From Trichaptum fuscoviolaceum (Eukaryota; Basidiomycota; Agaricomycetes; Hymenochaetales; Trichaptaceae), in the NCBI GenBank assembly GCA_910574455.1, contig CAJSYZ010000005.1, positions 1-64,000 of the forward strand: a stretch of DNA of 64,000 nucleotides, given 5' to 3'. The position numbers were made by a program, and so were the translations under genes. Below are positions 47,901 through 57,345 of this stretch, in pieces. Under the pieces are notes generated by a model that saw only the letters and a list, made by a program, of their open reading frames with translations, searched no databases and was not told where the DNA came from. Positions within the stretch are counted from its first letter, which is position 1. The number at the start of each line of letters is the position of its first letter.

Positions 47901-48352
47901 CACAAGAATCACACTTCCAGCCCTTGGAAGAAGGACAAAGTGTATGGTTAGAAGCCAGGAACCTCAGACGCACCGGACTACCTTCGAAATTCCAATCTAA
48001 ACGAGAAGGACCCTTTACAATCATCAAGAAACTCAGGGACAATGTCTATCGACTTGATCTTCCAGAGCATTGGAAAATACATCCAGTATTTCATGCTTCT
48101 CTTCTCACTCCACACAAGGAAACGGACGAACATGGACCATCTTACACACGACCGCCACCTGACCTTATCGAAGGAAAAGAAGAATTCGAAGTCGAAGCAA
48201 TACTCAATCACCGAGGACCACCAAGGAAACGCGAATATCTCGTCAAATGGCTAGGATACCCGACATCAGAGAACCAATGGATATCGGAACAATCACTGGA
48301 AAATACTCAGGAACTTCTATCGGAATACAAGAAGGCACACCGGATCAAATGA
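44912..48352 (+). CDS. pol: Pol of Ty3-2 (PR-RT-RH-IN-chromodomain), intact
   Basis: About 1146 codons without interruption. Counting from 44912, the protease has LLDTGAQLNF (Asp45). RT has FISKKDGTLRPIQDYRYLN and YMDD (353-356). RNase H starts ETDASAVATGAVL. Integrase has HHCC (HH...CAICQ), then Asp802 (NIDFITDL), Asp863 (ISDRGPQF) and Glu899 (GQAERTNQ), a DDx35E triad. The C-terminal chromodomain (about 1090-1140: EFEVEAILNHR, YLVKWLGYP, QWISEQSLEN) would steer integration towards modified chromatin. All catalytic residues are present. Confidence 0.96.
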   Translation: MINSKLVNPIHQLNTITINGNTRSFRIPITVLINGQPHTLSALLDTGAQLNFINSKLANKLKLKTQKIDKPILVSNADGTLNTEGSVTKRTRIHITHPHTLSPHFYLTHIPKDDVILGLPWFKQAKPKIDWGNDAITINKITISTRMEQEKQQKLPLPEKLDIPKEYMPYANIFSEKEIQTYPPARPYDHEIKTKPSFIPKIFKTYNTPYHQRPILRDLINDLLKKGFIKPSASPMASPLFFISKKDGTLRPIQDYRYLNEHTIRDGFPIPNTQTLLNQLQGSKYFTTLDIRQGYHNIRIKEEDQWKAAFNCEEGHFQPTVMFFGLCNSPATFQRFMNDILAKQIRENKCIVYMDDIMIHAATMQQLISNTLEVFDVLKKHKLYLKPAKCRFHQTEVPFLGYIISESQIKTDPTKIQGIVDWPTPKNLRDIRSFTGFTNFYRRFIPHYATICRPLDQLKRKNIPFVWTDRQQHAFQTLKDLFSKQPLLMQPDPNKPFYLETDASAVATGAVLRQLDKDNQLRPIGYISQALNPTQRNWQIYDRELFAIIRALQTWRHYLLGSPHVITVHCDHKNLTYWRQPQRLTPRQARWQNELSCYPLQIQAVPGKHMIQSDALSRRPDQFKTEGELNNEVTLLPEKVFIQEMEILEAEIEEQDDDDRNTIDIDELHDKIRLETGNIQKAMTLIQKELPLTKPKMNDFSIKDNLVHFRNKIYVPKNKEIMRNILRLHHDLPTRNHPGIANTMEQIRRTYYWPRMQQFISKYVQGCAICQQMKINHHPLVPPLSPIIADKDTYPFATVNIDFITDLPESNGYNSICVIVDHDCTKAIVLTPCNKTITALDTAQLYIDNVYKRFGLPRKIISDRGPQFASTLFRQLCRLLHIKQAMSTAYHPQTDGQAERTNQEIEAYFRIYAANHPQHWSRYIPMMEFTHNNRKHSTTEQTPFRLLMGYDPTSFPTEKSEIDSNIPTLQTRLIKILELRTEAEAALTLAQEFQRETQESHFQPLEEGQSVWLEARNLRRTGLPSKFQSKREGPFTIIKKLRDNVYRLDLPEHWKIHPVFHASLLTPHKETDEHGPSYTRPPPDLIEGKEEFEVEAILNHRGPPRKREYLVKWLGYPTSENQWISEQSLENTQELLSEYKKAHRIK

Positions 48353-48511
48353 CCTCCCGGTCATCTGTCCAATTACCCCATCCGGAACAAGTACACTACG
48401 CCATCTGTCAAAATCCTCCGAAACTCCGAGTGTAATCTCAACTACCACCCGGAATCTAGACAACCCCAGAAGTATTTCATCGAACCCAGAAGCTCCCCTA
48501 CCCACCAGGCC

Positions 48512-49334
48512 ATGATCAAACCAGCCGATCTCGCTAACGTTTGTGCATACATCCTCTCACTTGACATCCGCCCTGAAGTCAAGGATCTTGCGGAACTACT
48601 CCTTATCGAAGCATTCAAACGCATTGACCAAGGCCCAGGACCCTATCAGCCTTTCAACCAACGCTTTGTGTTCTCACACGCATATCGAAGAGACACCCCG
48701 GAAATTTCAGTACGATATGGGCCGCACAATCAGTTCATTATCACGTCAACACCGCAATACCAACCACCGCCGCCCTACTCCGATACCATCTCCACAACCC
48801 CTTCGTAACGACCCTCCCCCTCCCACAGAAATAAGCAAAGAACAAATTCTCAACGACCTTCGCACACTAGCAGCAGAAACTCCGACCAACCGTCAACCCA
48901 CACTCATTTTCCATCTATTCAATTTCATTCATCAACAAGAAGAACCCAACACTCCACCGCTCAATCACCTCATCGATTTCATTGATACTCTTCTTACCCA
49001 TGCGACTCCACTACACCAGGCACACCTTTCGATAGGACTCTATATACTAATTCAAATGGTCAAGTCAAACGACCTCGAAGGATCTGTACAACTTCCAAAC
49101 GGATTTAGATTCATTCACAGGCAACCGGCACCCGCTCGAACTTCTAGCTCCAACAGTTCCACATCCCCTCCGCCCTTGGAACCCTTTTCTCCTGCATATA
49201 GCCCGACCACCTCCACGGAATCCCTGACCAGTCACACCACAGACAACCCCGATTCTGACAAAGAGAATATCCCTACTCGACATGCCATTCAACTTCGACA
49301 CCCCCGATCCAACATTCGAAGTCCCTCCCTTTGA
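48512..49334 (+). CDS. Ty3-2 downstream ORFs D1/D2, unknown
   Basis: D1 (48512-48808, ATG start, 98 residues) begins MIKPADLANVCAYILSLD and looks helical. Beyond its stop a second frame, open from 48543 to 49334, continues with similar character (EQILNDLRTLAAETP, LIDFIDTLLTHATPLHQ) before a Ser/Pro-rich end. The two may be one protein joined by splicing, frameshifting or a lost base. They lie between pol and the 3' LTR, where retrotransposons usually have no genes or an env-like gene. No signal peptide or membrane helix is seen. Function unknown. Confidence 0.45.
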
Positions 49335-50756
49335 CGCCGAGGAACACCTCGCCGCCACTGACCCCGGACCCTTACTACCTGTTGAGGATATTGATCCCCT
49401 CTGGGTAACAGGCTGGGGCAATCACGCAAACGACTGGCACAATGGCATATGGCACCCGCAACTGACACCCGTCCACCCCGAGAACGAATACCCCTCTCCC
49501 CCTCCCTCTCCTACAATTCCCCCTTTGAGTCCTCTCGACCTTGTCCGAGAGTATATCTTCGACCCGGCCCACACTGATCTTGTCAACATCCGCCGCCTCA
49601 AGACTCTCAACCCCCACCCCCAGCTCACCACTCTAGTCCTCCGCCGCACCTTCTTCACCCCCGAATACGCCGTCCCAATTCTCCAAGCCCTCCACATCCT
49701 CCTCGAGCTCCCTTACGTCCCCTGGATAGGCCGCCGCATCCGCCACGCAGGAACAGCGCAGCAACACTTTGTGGCGTACGACGAAGACCCGATCTGCATA
49801 TGCAAGTGTTGCAGGTACTGCCCGGTTCACTAGAACTAGTCCCCATGCCCGCTACTCGCAACACCCGGCACGGACTCTCTGGTCGCCTCTATTACACTTC
49901 GACACAGAAACGAGTGCACCCGAACCGACAGAGATACAGAGAAGGCCTCCTCCTCCCCCCTCTATGCGACCAACTCCTCCCCGGACTCCCCTTCATCCAG
50001 ACCTCGCAGACCCGTCGACAGTGTGCAGCCGCTCTTCTCCACAACGGCAAACTTCGCGACCTCACCAAGAACACCAGCATCAGTCCACTCCCGCACATCG
50101 TCTACACTACGCAACAGATGTATGGCCACTTGTGCAAGATGCTTGATATCTTGGAGAACAACCGACTCAGGAAGCAGAAGATTGATTCTTATGAGTATCA
50201 GGAGCTAGTACGTCGCATGAATCAAGTTCTTATTACTCAACTCGAGAACCAGTTCACCGAGTACGAATTCGAGCGCCTCCTCTCAGCGGAAATCAAAGAT
50301 GGACAGGTACACTTACCAGACGACCCGGAACCACAGCCTATGACAACTCCCTCCCCTCTCGAGCTACCCCCGTTGGCTGCGTCCGATGCATACCATGAGC
50401 AAGCGCATGTGCCGATCTTCGACCTCGATCGACTCAGCAACTTCGAATCCGCTCCGCCACTGCCCAGCCCTCGTCAACAGCTCCACTTACCAACAGAGGA
50501 AGAACTTCAGGCGATCAATCAGCAAGCCCAGGACGTTCCCCTTCCTGAACTACCTCACATGACTCCGCCCAACGTCGTTATCCAACCATCTTCGCCAGTT
50601 TATGTGGTCAACACTCCCCGACCCGAGGACTCCACTTCGCCCCAGACATATGCCCCCATTGACTGGACTAATCCGCAGTCTGTTTCTTTATATCATACCT
50701 TCCTTAATAACTTTAATTTTTCGCAGACGATTTCATCCAATGTACCCAGCGCTTGA
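49282..50756 (+). CDS. Ty3-2 downstream ORFs E1/E2, unknown
   Basis: E1 (49282-49833, 183 residues, MPFNFDTPDPTFEVP) has a Pro-rich first half. Its conserved-looking end finishes with a Cys cluster (ICICKCCRYCPVH). E2 (ATG 49800 to 50756, 318 residues) overlaps it by 34 bases in the -1 frame and continues with a helical region (MYGHLCKMLDILENNRLRKQ, EYQELVRRMNQVL) and a long Pro-rich tail. The Cys cluster lies at the overlap, so a fused product is possible. No known domain, signal peptide or membrane helix was found, so an env-like role is not supported. Confidence 0.45.
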
Positions 50757-50972
50757 ACCCTTATTGGTCTTAACTTGACCCTATAGCGACTGATATTTAT
50801 CTCTTTCTTACGCTTTTACTTATTGATCTTAACTTGATCCTATAGCGTTGTACCTTTCTTTGAAATTCTCGCATTCGCATTCTTATGCTACTACGGAATT
50901 TCAATCTTAGTGACAGGGTATTGTTACGCATCAAGCTGCTTACCCTTGTTTACACATTGTTTATGTTCCCCC

Positions 50973-52434
50973 TAGAGCATGACACGGGTGCACCTGCGGG
51001 TGCACCCGGATCCGTGAAGCGCAGGTACCTGCGCAAAAAAACTGATACCTGGATCCGACCCGGAACCGTGGGAAACGGATCCGGGTCTACCTGGACCCGT
51101 TACCTGCAGGTATCACAGGTACCTGATACGACCCGCAGGTAATTAACAGTAAGTAGAGTAGAAATGAGATAGAATAGAAAAAATAACATACAAAATGTCC
51201 TGAAGGTGGTCAGCCTTGCATGGACCACGACCATTCGAAGGCGAAGGTGGTGCGGCCGCAATAGCGGGTGAAGAAACAGTATGGGGGAAAGAAAGGCGAC
51301 ACCTTGCCAGGCGTCCTGTGGGCGAGTTCGCAACGAGCTCACCAGCGCAGCAGGCGAGCTGACCTAGGGGGGTGTAGCAGGAGTGGTGGCGACTGCTGCT
51401 GCTACGGGTGCGGGTGCCTCGTCCCAGGATGACGGGGCGTCGAGTGCCTCACTGCCAGTAGATTCGTGCTTGGGCGAATCTAGATGGGCTTAGAGAGGGC
51501 GAGACGACCTAGGCGACGGCGGCAGGCAATAAGGGGTTGCGATGGTGGAAGATGGCTCACGACCTGTACTGCTTGTGGGGCGGTATCATGAGTGTAGACG
51601 ACGGTGGGTGTTGCGGTTGCTGGACGGGCAGCAGATAAAGGTAACGAGTAAAAGCAACAGAGAAATCAGACTAGTGAAAAAAGGAAGAAATGAAAATAGG
51701 ACGTACCTGCAAGCCAATTCAACCTCTGCAGTACGAGATTCTAGCTCAATCTTCACCGCGCAACGTGCTCGCGGTCCACTTCCATCTCGCGGTCGACCGC
51801 GCGAGCGAAGGACTTGCAGGCGCTGTCCGTGCGCGCAGAAGCGTCGCAGACCAGCGCGCAGTTGGCGGGGAGGCGGTCATCGGGCTCGAGGTTGTAATCG
51901 AAGTTGGCAGGGCCTAGGGATCAAGTATAATAGAGGGTTACGACGGTGGAAGTTGGCTGACGACGCGTGCTGCTTGTAGCACGGCATCATGAGTGCAGAC
52001 GACGGAGGGTGTTGCGGTTGCCGGACGAGCAGCATGTCGAGGGCGACAAGCGGCTGCGGTCTCGCGGTCTCGCGAAGAGAGCGCGACGGGCGGGAAGGCG
52101 CTGAAAAGCGCGCAGTTGGTGAGGAGGCGGTCATGGCGCACGTTGTCGTCGTAGTAGGCGGCTTCGAGGACGTCGAAAAGGATGGTAGATGTCGAGTAGA
52201 ATGTAGAAAAGTAATGGTACATCGTTGCGCTCGTCGCACTCAAGATGAGTGCACGTGATTTACCGGGTACCTGCAGGTACCCGGTCAGGTACCTGGGCCC
52301 GAGAAATCCAAACCTGGATCCGCAGGTAAGCGTGGGAACCAGGTACCTGCGCACAGGTGCACCTGGAACCGCAGGTATTTGAGCGCAGGTACCTGCAGGT
52401 ACCCACGGATGACCTGCACCCGTGTCATGCTCTA
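50973..52434. mobile_element. hAT-2: non-autonomous hAT-type element in the Ty3-2 LTR
   Basis: 20-bp perfect inverted ends TAGAGCATGACACGGGTGCA, flanked by the exact 8-bp duplication GTTCCCCC (50965-50972 and 52435-52442). The first and last ~150 bp are packed with GGTACCTGCAGGTACC-like palindromic motifs. The interior encodes no transposase and only short frames. Its ends (TAGAG) fit the hAT rule but differ from hAT-1, so it belongs to another family. It is the youngest insertion in this part of the nest. Confidence 0.92.
51539..52034. repeat. Internal direct duplication in hAT-2
   Basis: A ~95-bp block at 51539-51634 is repeated, diverged, at 51940-52034. Shared pieces include CGGTATCATGAGTG or its variant, GCAGACGACGG, and GGGTGTTGCGGTTGC. 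The spacing is about 400 bp. Confidence 0.8.
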
Positions 52435-52945
52435 GTTCCCCCTCATCTTTTTCTCTCACCCTTTCTACCTGCATGTGCGTACACACATTGCATCATTCTT
52501 TCATCATTGACTCCACACTCCGATGGCTCCACTTGCTCCACCTTCACTCCGAGAGCCCCAGGACCTTCCACTCCGATGATACATCATTCTACTCCACTCC
52601 ACTCCACCTATGCTCCGATCTGACATCATCCTCCATTAATTAGAGCCACTATGACGGACTCACTCCACTTCTGACCCGCGATGATGTAGTTTCATTCCTT
52701 GCTCCACTCTATTGTTCTCTGTAGTATATAAGGCCATGTACATAGCGCCCCAGGATGACACTTAAGTCAATCCTCCTATAGTCTTTTACAATCACGTACC
52801 AAAGACTCTGTTCACCCACGACTTCCGGTATAGAGACCCTCACAAAGCGGACCCTCTATACTGTACTTGCTACTTCACCCAACAACGCTTTGGTCACTTA
52901 TCATTTCCGTGATAAGTCCATCGAAGCCGTGAACGTAACAGCGCC

Positions 52946-54542
52946 CCGAGTCCTGACCAAGGAACTTGAGGACTGGAGCACCGAGGAAGGCCTCATCCTG
53001 TACCAGGGTAAGGTTTACGTCCCGAAAGATGAGACCATTCGCCGGGATGTGGTGAAGACTTACCACGACAGTCTCCCCGCCGGACATCCTGGACGTTGGA
53101 AAACGTTTGAGATGGTAAGCCGCAACTACTGGTGGCCCGGGATGTCTAACTTCGTAGAACGATACGTTTCGGGATGCGATACCTGCGCACGCACGAAGAA
53201 CCGATCTCAACGCCCGGTAGGACTCCTGCAGCCGAACGAAATCCCGCAGGGCCCCTGGCAGGCGATTTCGTGCGACTTCATCACCCAGCTCCCCCGATCC
53301 GAGGATTACGACACAATTTTCGTGGTGGTCGACCGTCTCACCAAGCAAGCGCATTTTATCCCGACCACGTCTGACATCGATGCACCGGAAACTGCAGAAC
53401 TATTCCTGCAACACGTCTGGAAGCTGCACGGAACCCCCCGCCAGATCATATCCGACCGAGGACCACAGTTTGTCGCACAGTTCATGAAAGCCCTCTTTTC
53501 CCGACTCGGTATCAAGGGTACCACGTCGACTGCGTATCACCCGCAGACGGATGGGCAAACCGAAAGGGTAAACCAAGAGCTGGAACAATATTTACGGGCT
53601 TTCATAGATACACGACAAGAAAACTGGGCCGGATTACTCCCAATGGCAGAGTTCGCGCACAACACGAAAGCGCACGCGGCAACACGACAATCCCCGTTCG
53701 CGCTTGTCTACGGCTACAATCCCGAATTCACGATTGCCCCGAGCGACGGCCTGTCCACGGTCCCCGCCGCGGACGCACGACTACAGGAGCTTCAGCAGGC
53801 ACAGGAAGAGGCAAGAGCGGCTTTGGAGGTTGCGGCAGAGCGCATGAAGCAGCACTACGATCAGGCCAGGAACGAGGCCCCGCAGTACGCAGTCGGGGAT
53901 AAAGTATGGCTTGAGGCGACGAACGTTCGGCGACCGGGAGCGCGCAAATTATTACCGAAACGACTAGGGCCGTATAAGGTGAAGGCAAAGCTAAGTGACC
54001 TCACCTACGAACTCGAACACCCCGCGTTGCTGAAGATTCATCCTGTATTTCACGTATCGCTGCTCTCGCCATACCACAAAGACGACATTCCCGGTCGAAC
54101 GCAACCCCCGCCGACCCCAGTTGAAGTAGAAGGAGATATGGAGTACGAGGTGGAAGAGGTACTGGATGCTAGACGGTTTAGACGGAGGTTTGAATATTTG
54201 GTACGATGGAAGGGATATTCGAGCGCGGAAGATACATGGATTCCCGCAAAGGATATGGGTAATGCAAAGGCTAAAATTCGCAGTTTCTATCGAAAACACC
54301 CGGACGCCCCTCGAGAAGTCAACGCTATCGAGCTCTGTGACCTGAGCAAGATTCAAGCTTGGCGCCCCGGAGTTGCGCCTTTGGAGGGGAGTAATGTCGA
54401 GATCCCGGGCTCCTTTTTGCATTTCCCGCACTTTCCCGCCAAGGATCCCGACATGAGCAGACAATCCCGCGGGGAGAATCCCGCCATTGGATTCCCGGCG
54501 CGAAACCTCATTCCCGACTCGCACGATCCCATGCTCACGTGA
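52946..54542 (+). pseudogene. pol of Ty3-1, 3' part (integrase, chromodomain)
   Basis: Resumes the Ty3-1 reading frame after Ty3-2. The integrase has HHCC (HDSLPAGHPG ... CDTCARTK), SCDFITQLP, ISDRGPQF and TDGQTERVNQE. The chromodomain reads MEYEVEEVLDARRF, YLVRWKGYSS, DTWIPAKDM. The frame does not stop at the purine tract but runs about 148 bases into the LTR before TGA. A GGGGAGTAA sequence at the tract would be the expected stop in another frame, suggesting a lost base near the end. Confidence 0.92.
54381..54394 (+). promoter_or_regulatory. Polypurine tract of Ty3-1
   Basis: TGGAGGGGAGTAA directly precedes the 3' LTR, the normal place for plus-strand DNA priming. Confidence 0.75.
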
Positions 54543-55214
54543 CCTATCCCGCACCACTGTCCCGGCAACCATGCACGCATACACACACTCATTTACGACG
54601 ACCCGCCACGGCACACGTACATTCACTTATCAACATACGCTCATTAATCCGCTAGTACCTCAAGGTGACAACCTGCAACAGTCTGGCATACCTAGTCTGG
54701 CTAGTCGCGGCCCCAGACCACACACTGACGTCCACGGACAGGCCGTAGCCATCTGGAGAGACGGGATGGACATGCCTAGCATCGCGGTCGTAGCATGTAT
54801 CGTTTGTAGTAGATAGGTGCGCATTGCGCAAGGACACTTAGCATAGATTAACTATACAGTCTTTACGAAGTAGATAAATAGCTGTAGGCATCGTAAGGAG
54901 CACCCCACTTTTGACCTCTTGTGGAGTGCTTCCTTAGGTGCGATCTCTCTCTTTTCTCCTGTGTAGTTAGTTGCGCAATACTTACTTGTGGAGTGCTTCC
55001 TTAGGGATCCGCTTACTTGACGTTCAAAGCAGTGAAGAGTCCTAGCTGGCCTTGAGAATCCCGCGACGCGCCTGGATAGAATCCCGCGCGTTTTCCCCCG
55101 CCTGAATTCCCACGCTCGTTCCCAGTCGCGAATCCAGTTTCCGAACGCGAGTTCCCGTCGCGAATTCCAGTTTCCCGAAACTGTTTCCCGCTACAATTCC
55201 CGACGGTCGTAACA
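54395..55214 (+). repeat. 3' LTR of Ty3-1
   Basis: 820 bp, near-identical to 36038-36855. Visible differences are concentrated in the last ~120 bp (for example GCGTTTTCCCCCGCC against GCGTTTCCCGCC). It ends CGTAACA followed by the target duplicate GGAAC. Confidence 0.97.
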
Positions 55215-55225
55215 GGAACCCAATA

Positions 55226-55942
55226 CTATCGTGGGACAACCTTTGCAAAACTTTCAGAACTTTATATGTTGTAACTCAGGAAAACCTTTATTAAATACAG
55301 AATTAGTTATTGCACTTCAATAGCATCTTGTGAGCATGAATATGATTTTTATTTATTTTATAAAATATAAGAAAAGGTATCGGCCTATGGCCGAGGTGAG
55401 ACACTCAGAAAGACCCCACTTGCAAATTCTCGGCCAACATCGGAACTCTGTTGCCACGGTCAATTTCATTCTCCGCGCGGCAAACACTCTGATCTCAATT
55501 TTGGTTCCTCGGATCGCACAATAAGTTTTGAGTCGGAGCTCAAACTGGTAGCTGTATTTGTATTACATGCCGACCAAATCTGATACCCTCTCATCCTCAG
55601 ACTTTTCATCTTGTTTTACAAGCCCCATGCAGAGTGATGGAGCTCGGATACAGCTCCGGTATATCTTGAGATCCTTTAATTGAGATATATAATAAGTTTA
55701 AGAGGATAAATGCTTGTATCAAAGCATAACAAGCATATAATGGCGCCTCAATGCACATTTCCCGTAAAGAATGATCTGTAACTTTTGATAATGTGCATAT
55801 TTTTGCTTCCGGCTTTTTTCAGAAGATTAACATACTTTCTATCAGAACACTGAATATTTTTCAAGCTTTAAGAATGAAGGTTGAGTGCAAAAAAATCCTG
55901 TTTTCAACTGGGGTCCCGTTTGCAAAGGGTGTCCCATGATAG
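55226..55942. mobile_element. Non-autonomous Tc1/mariner-like element (717 bp)
   Basis: Inverted ends CTATCGTGGGACAACCTTTG and, at the right, the reverse complement of CTATCATGGGACACCCTTTG, flanked by TA on both sides (55224-55225, 55943-55944). The interior is AT-rich with a single 64-codon frame that I cannot assign. It starts only seven bases after the Ty3-1 target duplicate. Confidence 0.8.
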
Positions 55943-55944
55943 TA

Positions 55945-56499
55945 ATGGAAATGTGGTGAAAAATGAACAGGTATCCCGTGCTGGCAGTTTAGGGGAGGTG
56001 CAAATATGCAGGTATCCCACGGCAATTTAGGGGATACAGTGCCCTTTACTCCCAGTGGGAGTAAGGGAACCAGAGGAAAATATGCCCAGGATGCACTGCA
56101 TCAACTCAACCGCTTTATCAGCCATCGACCACACCCCATCGGGAAAAAGGGAAACAGATTATGTAGGATTACGGAAGATTATGGAGATTATAAGACAGCT
56201 GTCATGCTTATTATAGATTACAATACGGCATCCGGCTTATCCCTTGATTATATTTGCATCATAAAGCTTATACATTTAATATAATCCTTCATAAGGCTTA
56301 CACGGAGATTATAATCCTGCTATCATGCTTATGTCCCCTTGTAAGAATGGCATCTTGCTTATGTCCATCATATAATGTTGCTAAAATGTTATATAATGTT
56401 CTGAAAGGTATATAGACCTATTATAAGAGAGACATAAGCTAGATACATGTCTTACATTCAAATACAGAGTATATAAGTTATTTCTACAAGAGACCGTGT
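55945..56499. other. AT-rich intergenic
   Basis: CAGGTATCCC and TTTAGGGGA motifs are each repeated at about 55970-56035. The CTTATG/ATTATA motif is repeated irregularly from 56150 to 56400. No gene was recognised. Confidence 0.5.
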
Positions 56500-57345
56500 C
56501 TTCACCCAGTGTCTGAGGTTGTACACCCGCTTTCCCAACATTGGTGAAGAAGTCTGTCAGATCTTTGATGCTGAAATCCTTTGCTATATCGTTCCTCATC
56601 CTTTCGACATCACCTCTGGTCTGAAGTCCGACGTATGCAGCCACTACATTGAATAAGATGGACCAATGTTGCGTGGACAAACCGGACTTCTCCTGAGGCG
56701 AAGCTGCACTGTAAGCCTGCAAGATCGACGCGCATGCGCGAATGTCGGGAAGCAAATCCAATCCAGTCATGACTGAACCGATGCGAGTGACGAAATCTAA
56801 CGCATCATGAGTGCGGTAATTCACATCCTTGTCCTTGATAAGGAGGAATCTCTCCATTGCGCTGTGCAGCGCCGACTGTAGGCCTCGCAGTCTGCTGACG
56901 ATCATCTGCGCATCGAGCTTGCCAGATGCCCTTGCATCGTCGAGGAACTGCACGCCTGACCGGAAAAACTTCTCGAGAAGCTGCAAGGTGTTGGCGTAGC
57001 GACCGCACTGGGCCAAGACGCCGAGGAAGGCGATGAACGAATTGTGGTGGCTGCGCCCGAGCAAATACGGGATGGCACCTGCGCGGTATTCCAGATTGAG
57101 CACCCGATCGAGGAAGTAAGACACGGTCTCGTTGAACTCCTCCTTAGGAAGATCAGGATGGCGGCGGAGATGCTCAACATTGAGCTCGAAAACGGCAATC
57201 CGGTCGTAGTCGCTGATATGCAAACAGTTGCAATCGGCAGAGTGCGGTATAGACGGTTGAGTTCGGGAAGCATCTTCTCCTTGGCCAGTGCTTCGAGAAT
57301 TGTGTACCAGGCTGCTTGATTGGGGCGCGGTGTGCGCAGAGAAGC
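56500..57345 (-). pseudogene. Helical-repeat (PPR-like?) gene fragment, frameshifted
   Basis: Reading begins as PNQAAWYTILEALAKEKM and LPELNRLYRTLP in one frame. It continues as NCLHISDYDRIAVFELNVEH in the next frame after an apparent one-base loss near 57235. It then stays open through RFLLIKDKDVNYRTHDALDF to GVQPQ. The alternating helices and the AWxxILxAL pattern suggest a pentatricopeptide- or TPR-like protein, but no family could be confirmed. It is joined abruptly to the SEC27 relic at about 57345. Confidence 0.55.

Larger units (their letters stand above)
40476..52940 (+). mobile_element. Ty3-2: large chromovirus nested in Ty3-1 pol
   Basis: LTRs begin TGTTACGCATC and end CGTAACA, flanked by exact GCGCC duplications (40471-40475, 52941-52945). 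The 5' LTR is 549 bp. The 3' LTR is also 549 bp once hAT-2 and its duplicated 8 bp are removed. I see no difference between the two LTRs, so insertion was very recent. The internal region is unusually long: ~2.7 kb precede gag and ~2.5 kb follow pol. Base composition (A- and C-rich plus strand) differs strongly from Ty3-1 and Ty3-3. Confidence 0.97.
50922..52940 (+). repeat. 3' LTR of Ty3-2, split by hAT-2
   Basis: Outer parts 50922-50972 and 52435-52940 match the 5' LTR without visible differences. Removing hAT-2 and one copy of its 8-bp duplication leaves exactly 549 bp. Confidence 0.97.
36038..55214 (+). mobile_element. Ty3-1: chromovirus LTR retrotransposon, dead and split
   Basis: LTRs of 818 and 820 bp begin TGTCGAG and end CGTAACA. 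They are flanked by the exact 5-bp duplication GGAAC (36033-36037 and 55215-55219). The internal order is self-primer site, gag, protease, RT, RNase H, [Ty3-2 insertion], integrase, chromodomain, purine tract. The LTRs differ at only about a dozen positions, mostly in the last ~120 bp, so insertion is fairly recent. Gag has a frameshift, pol has one nonsense codon, and pol is split by a 12.5-kb insertion. Confidence 0.97.

Noticed and set aside
48353..50921. Envelope gene in Ty3-2
   Set aside because: No signal peptide, membrane helix, or cleavage-site pattern in any of the frames.
54395..54542. C-terminal extension of Ty3-1 integrase into the LTR as a real protein part
   Set aside because: The tail is LTR sequence; a stop at the purine tract in the adjacent frame suggests a one-base loss instead.
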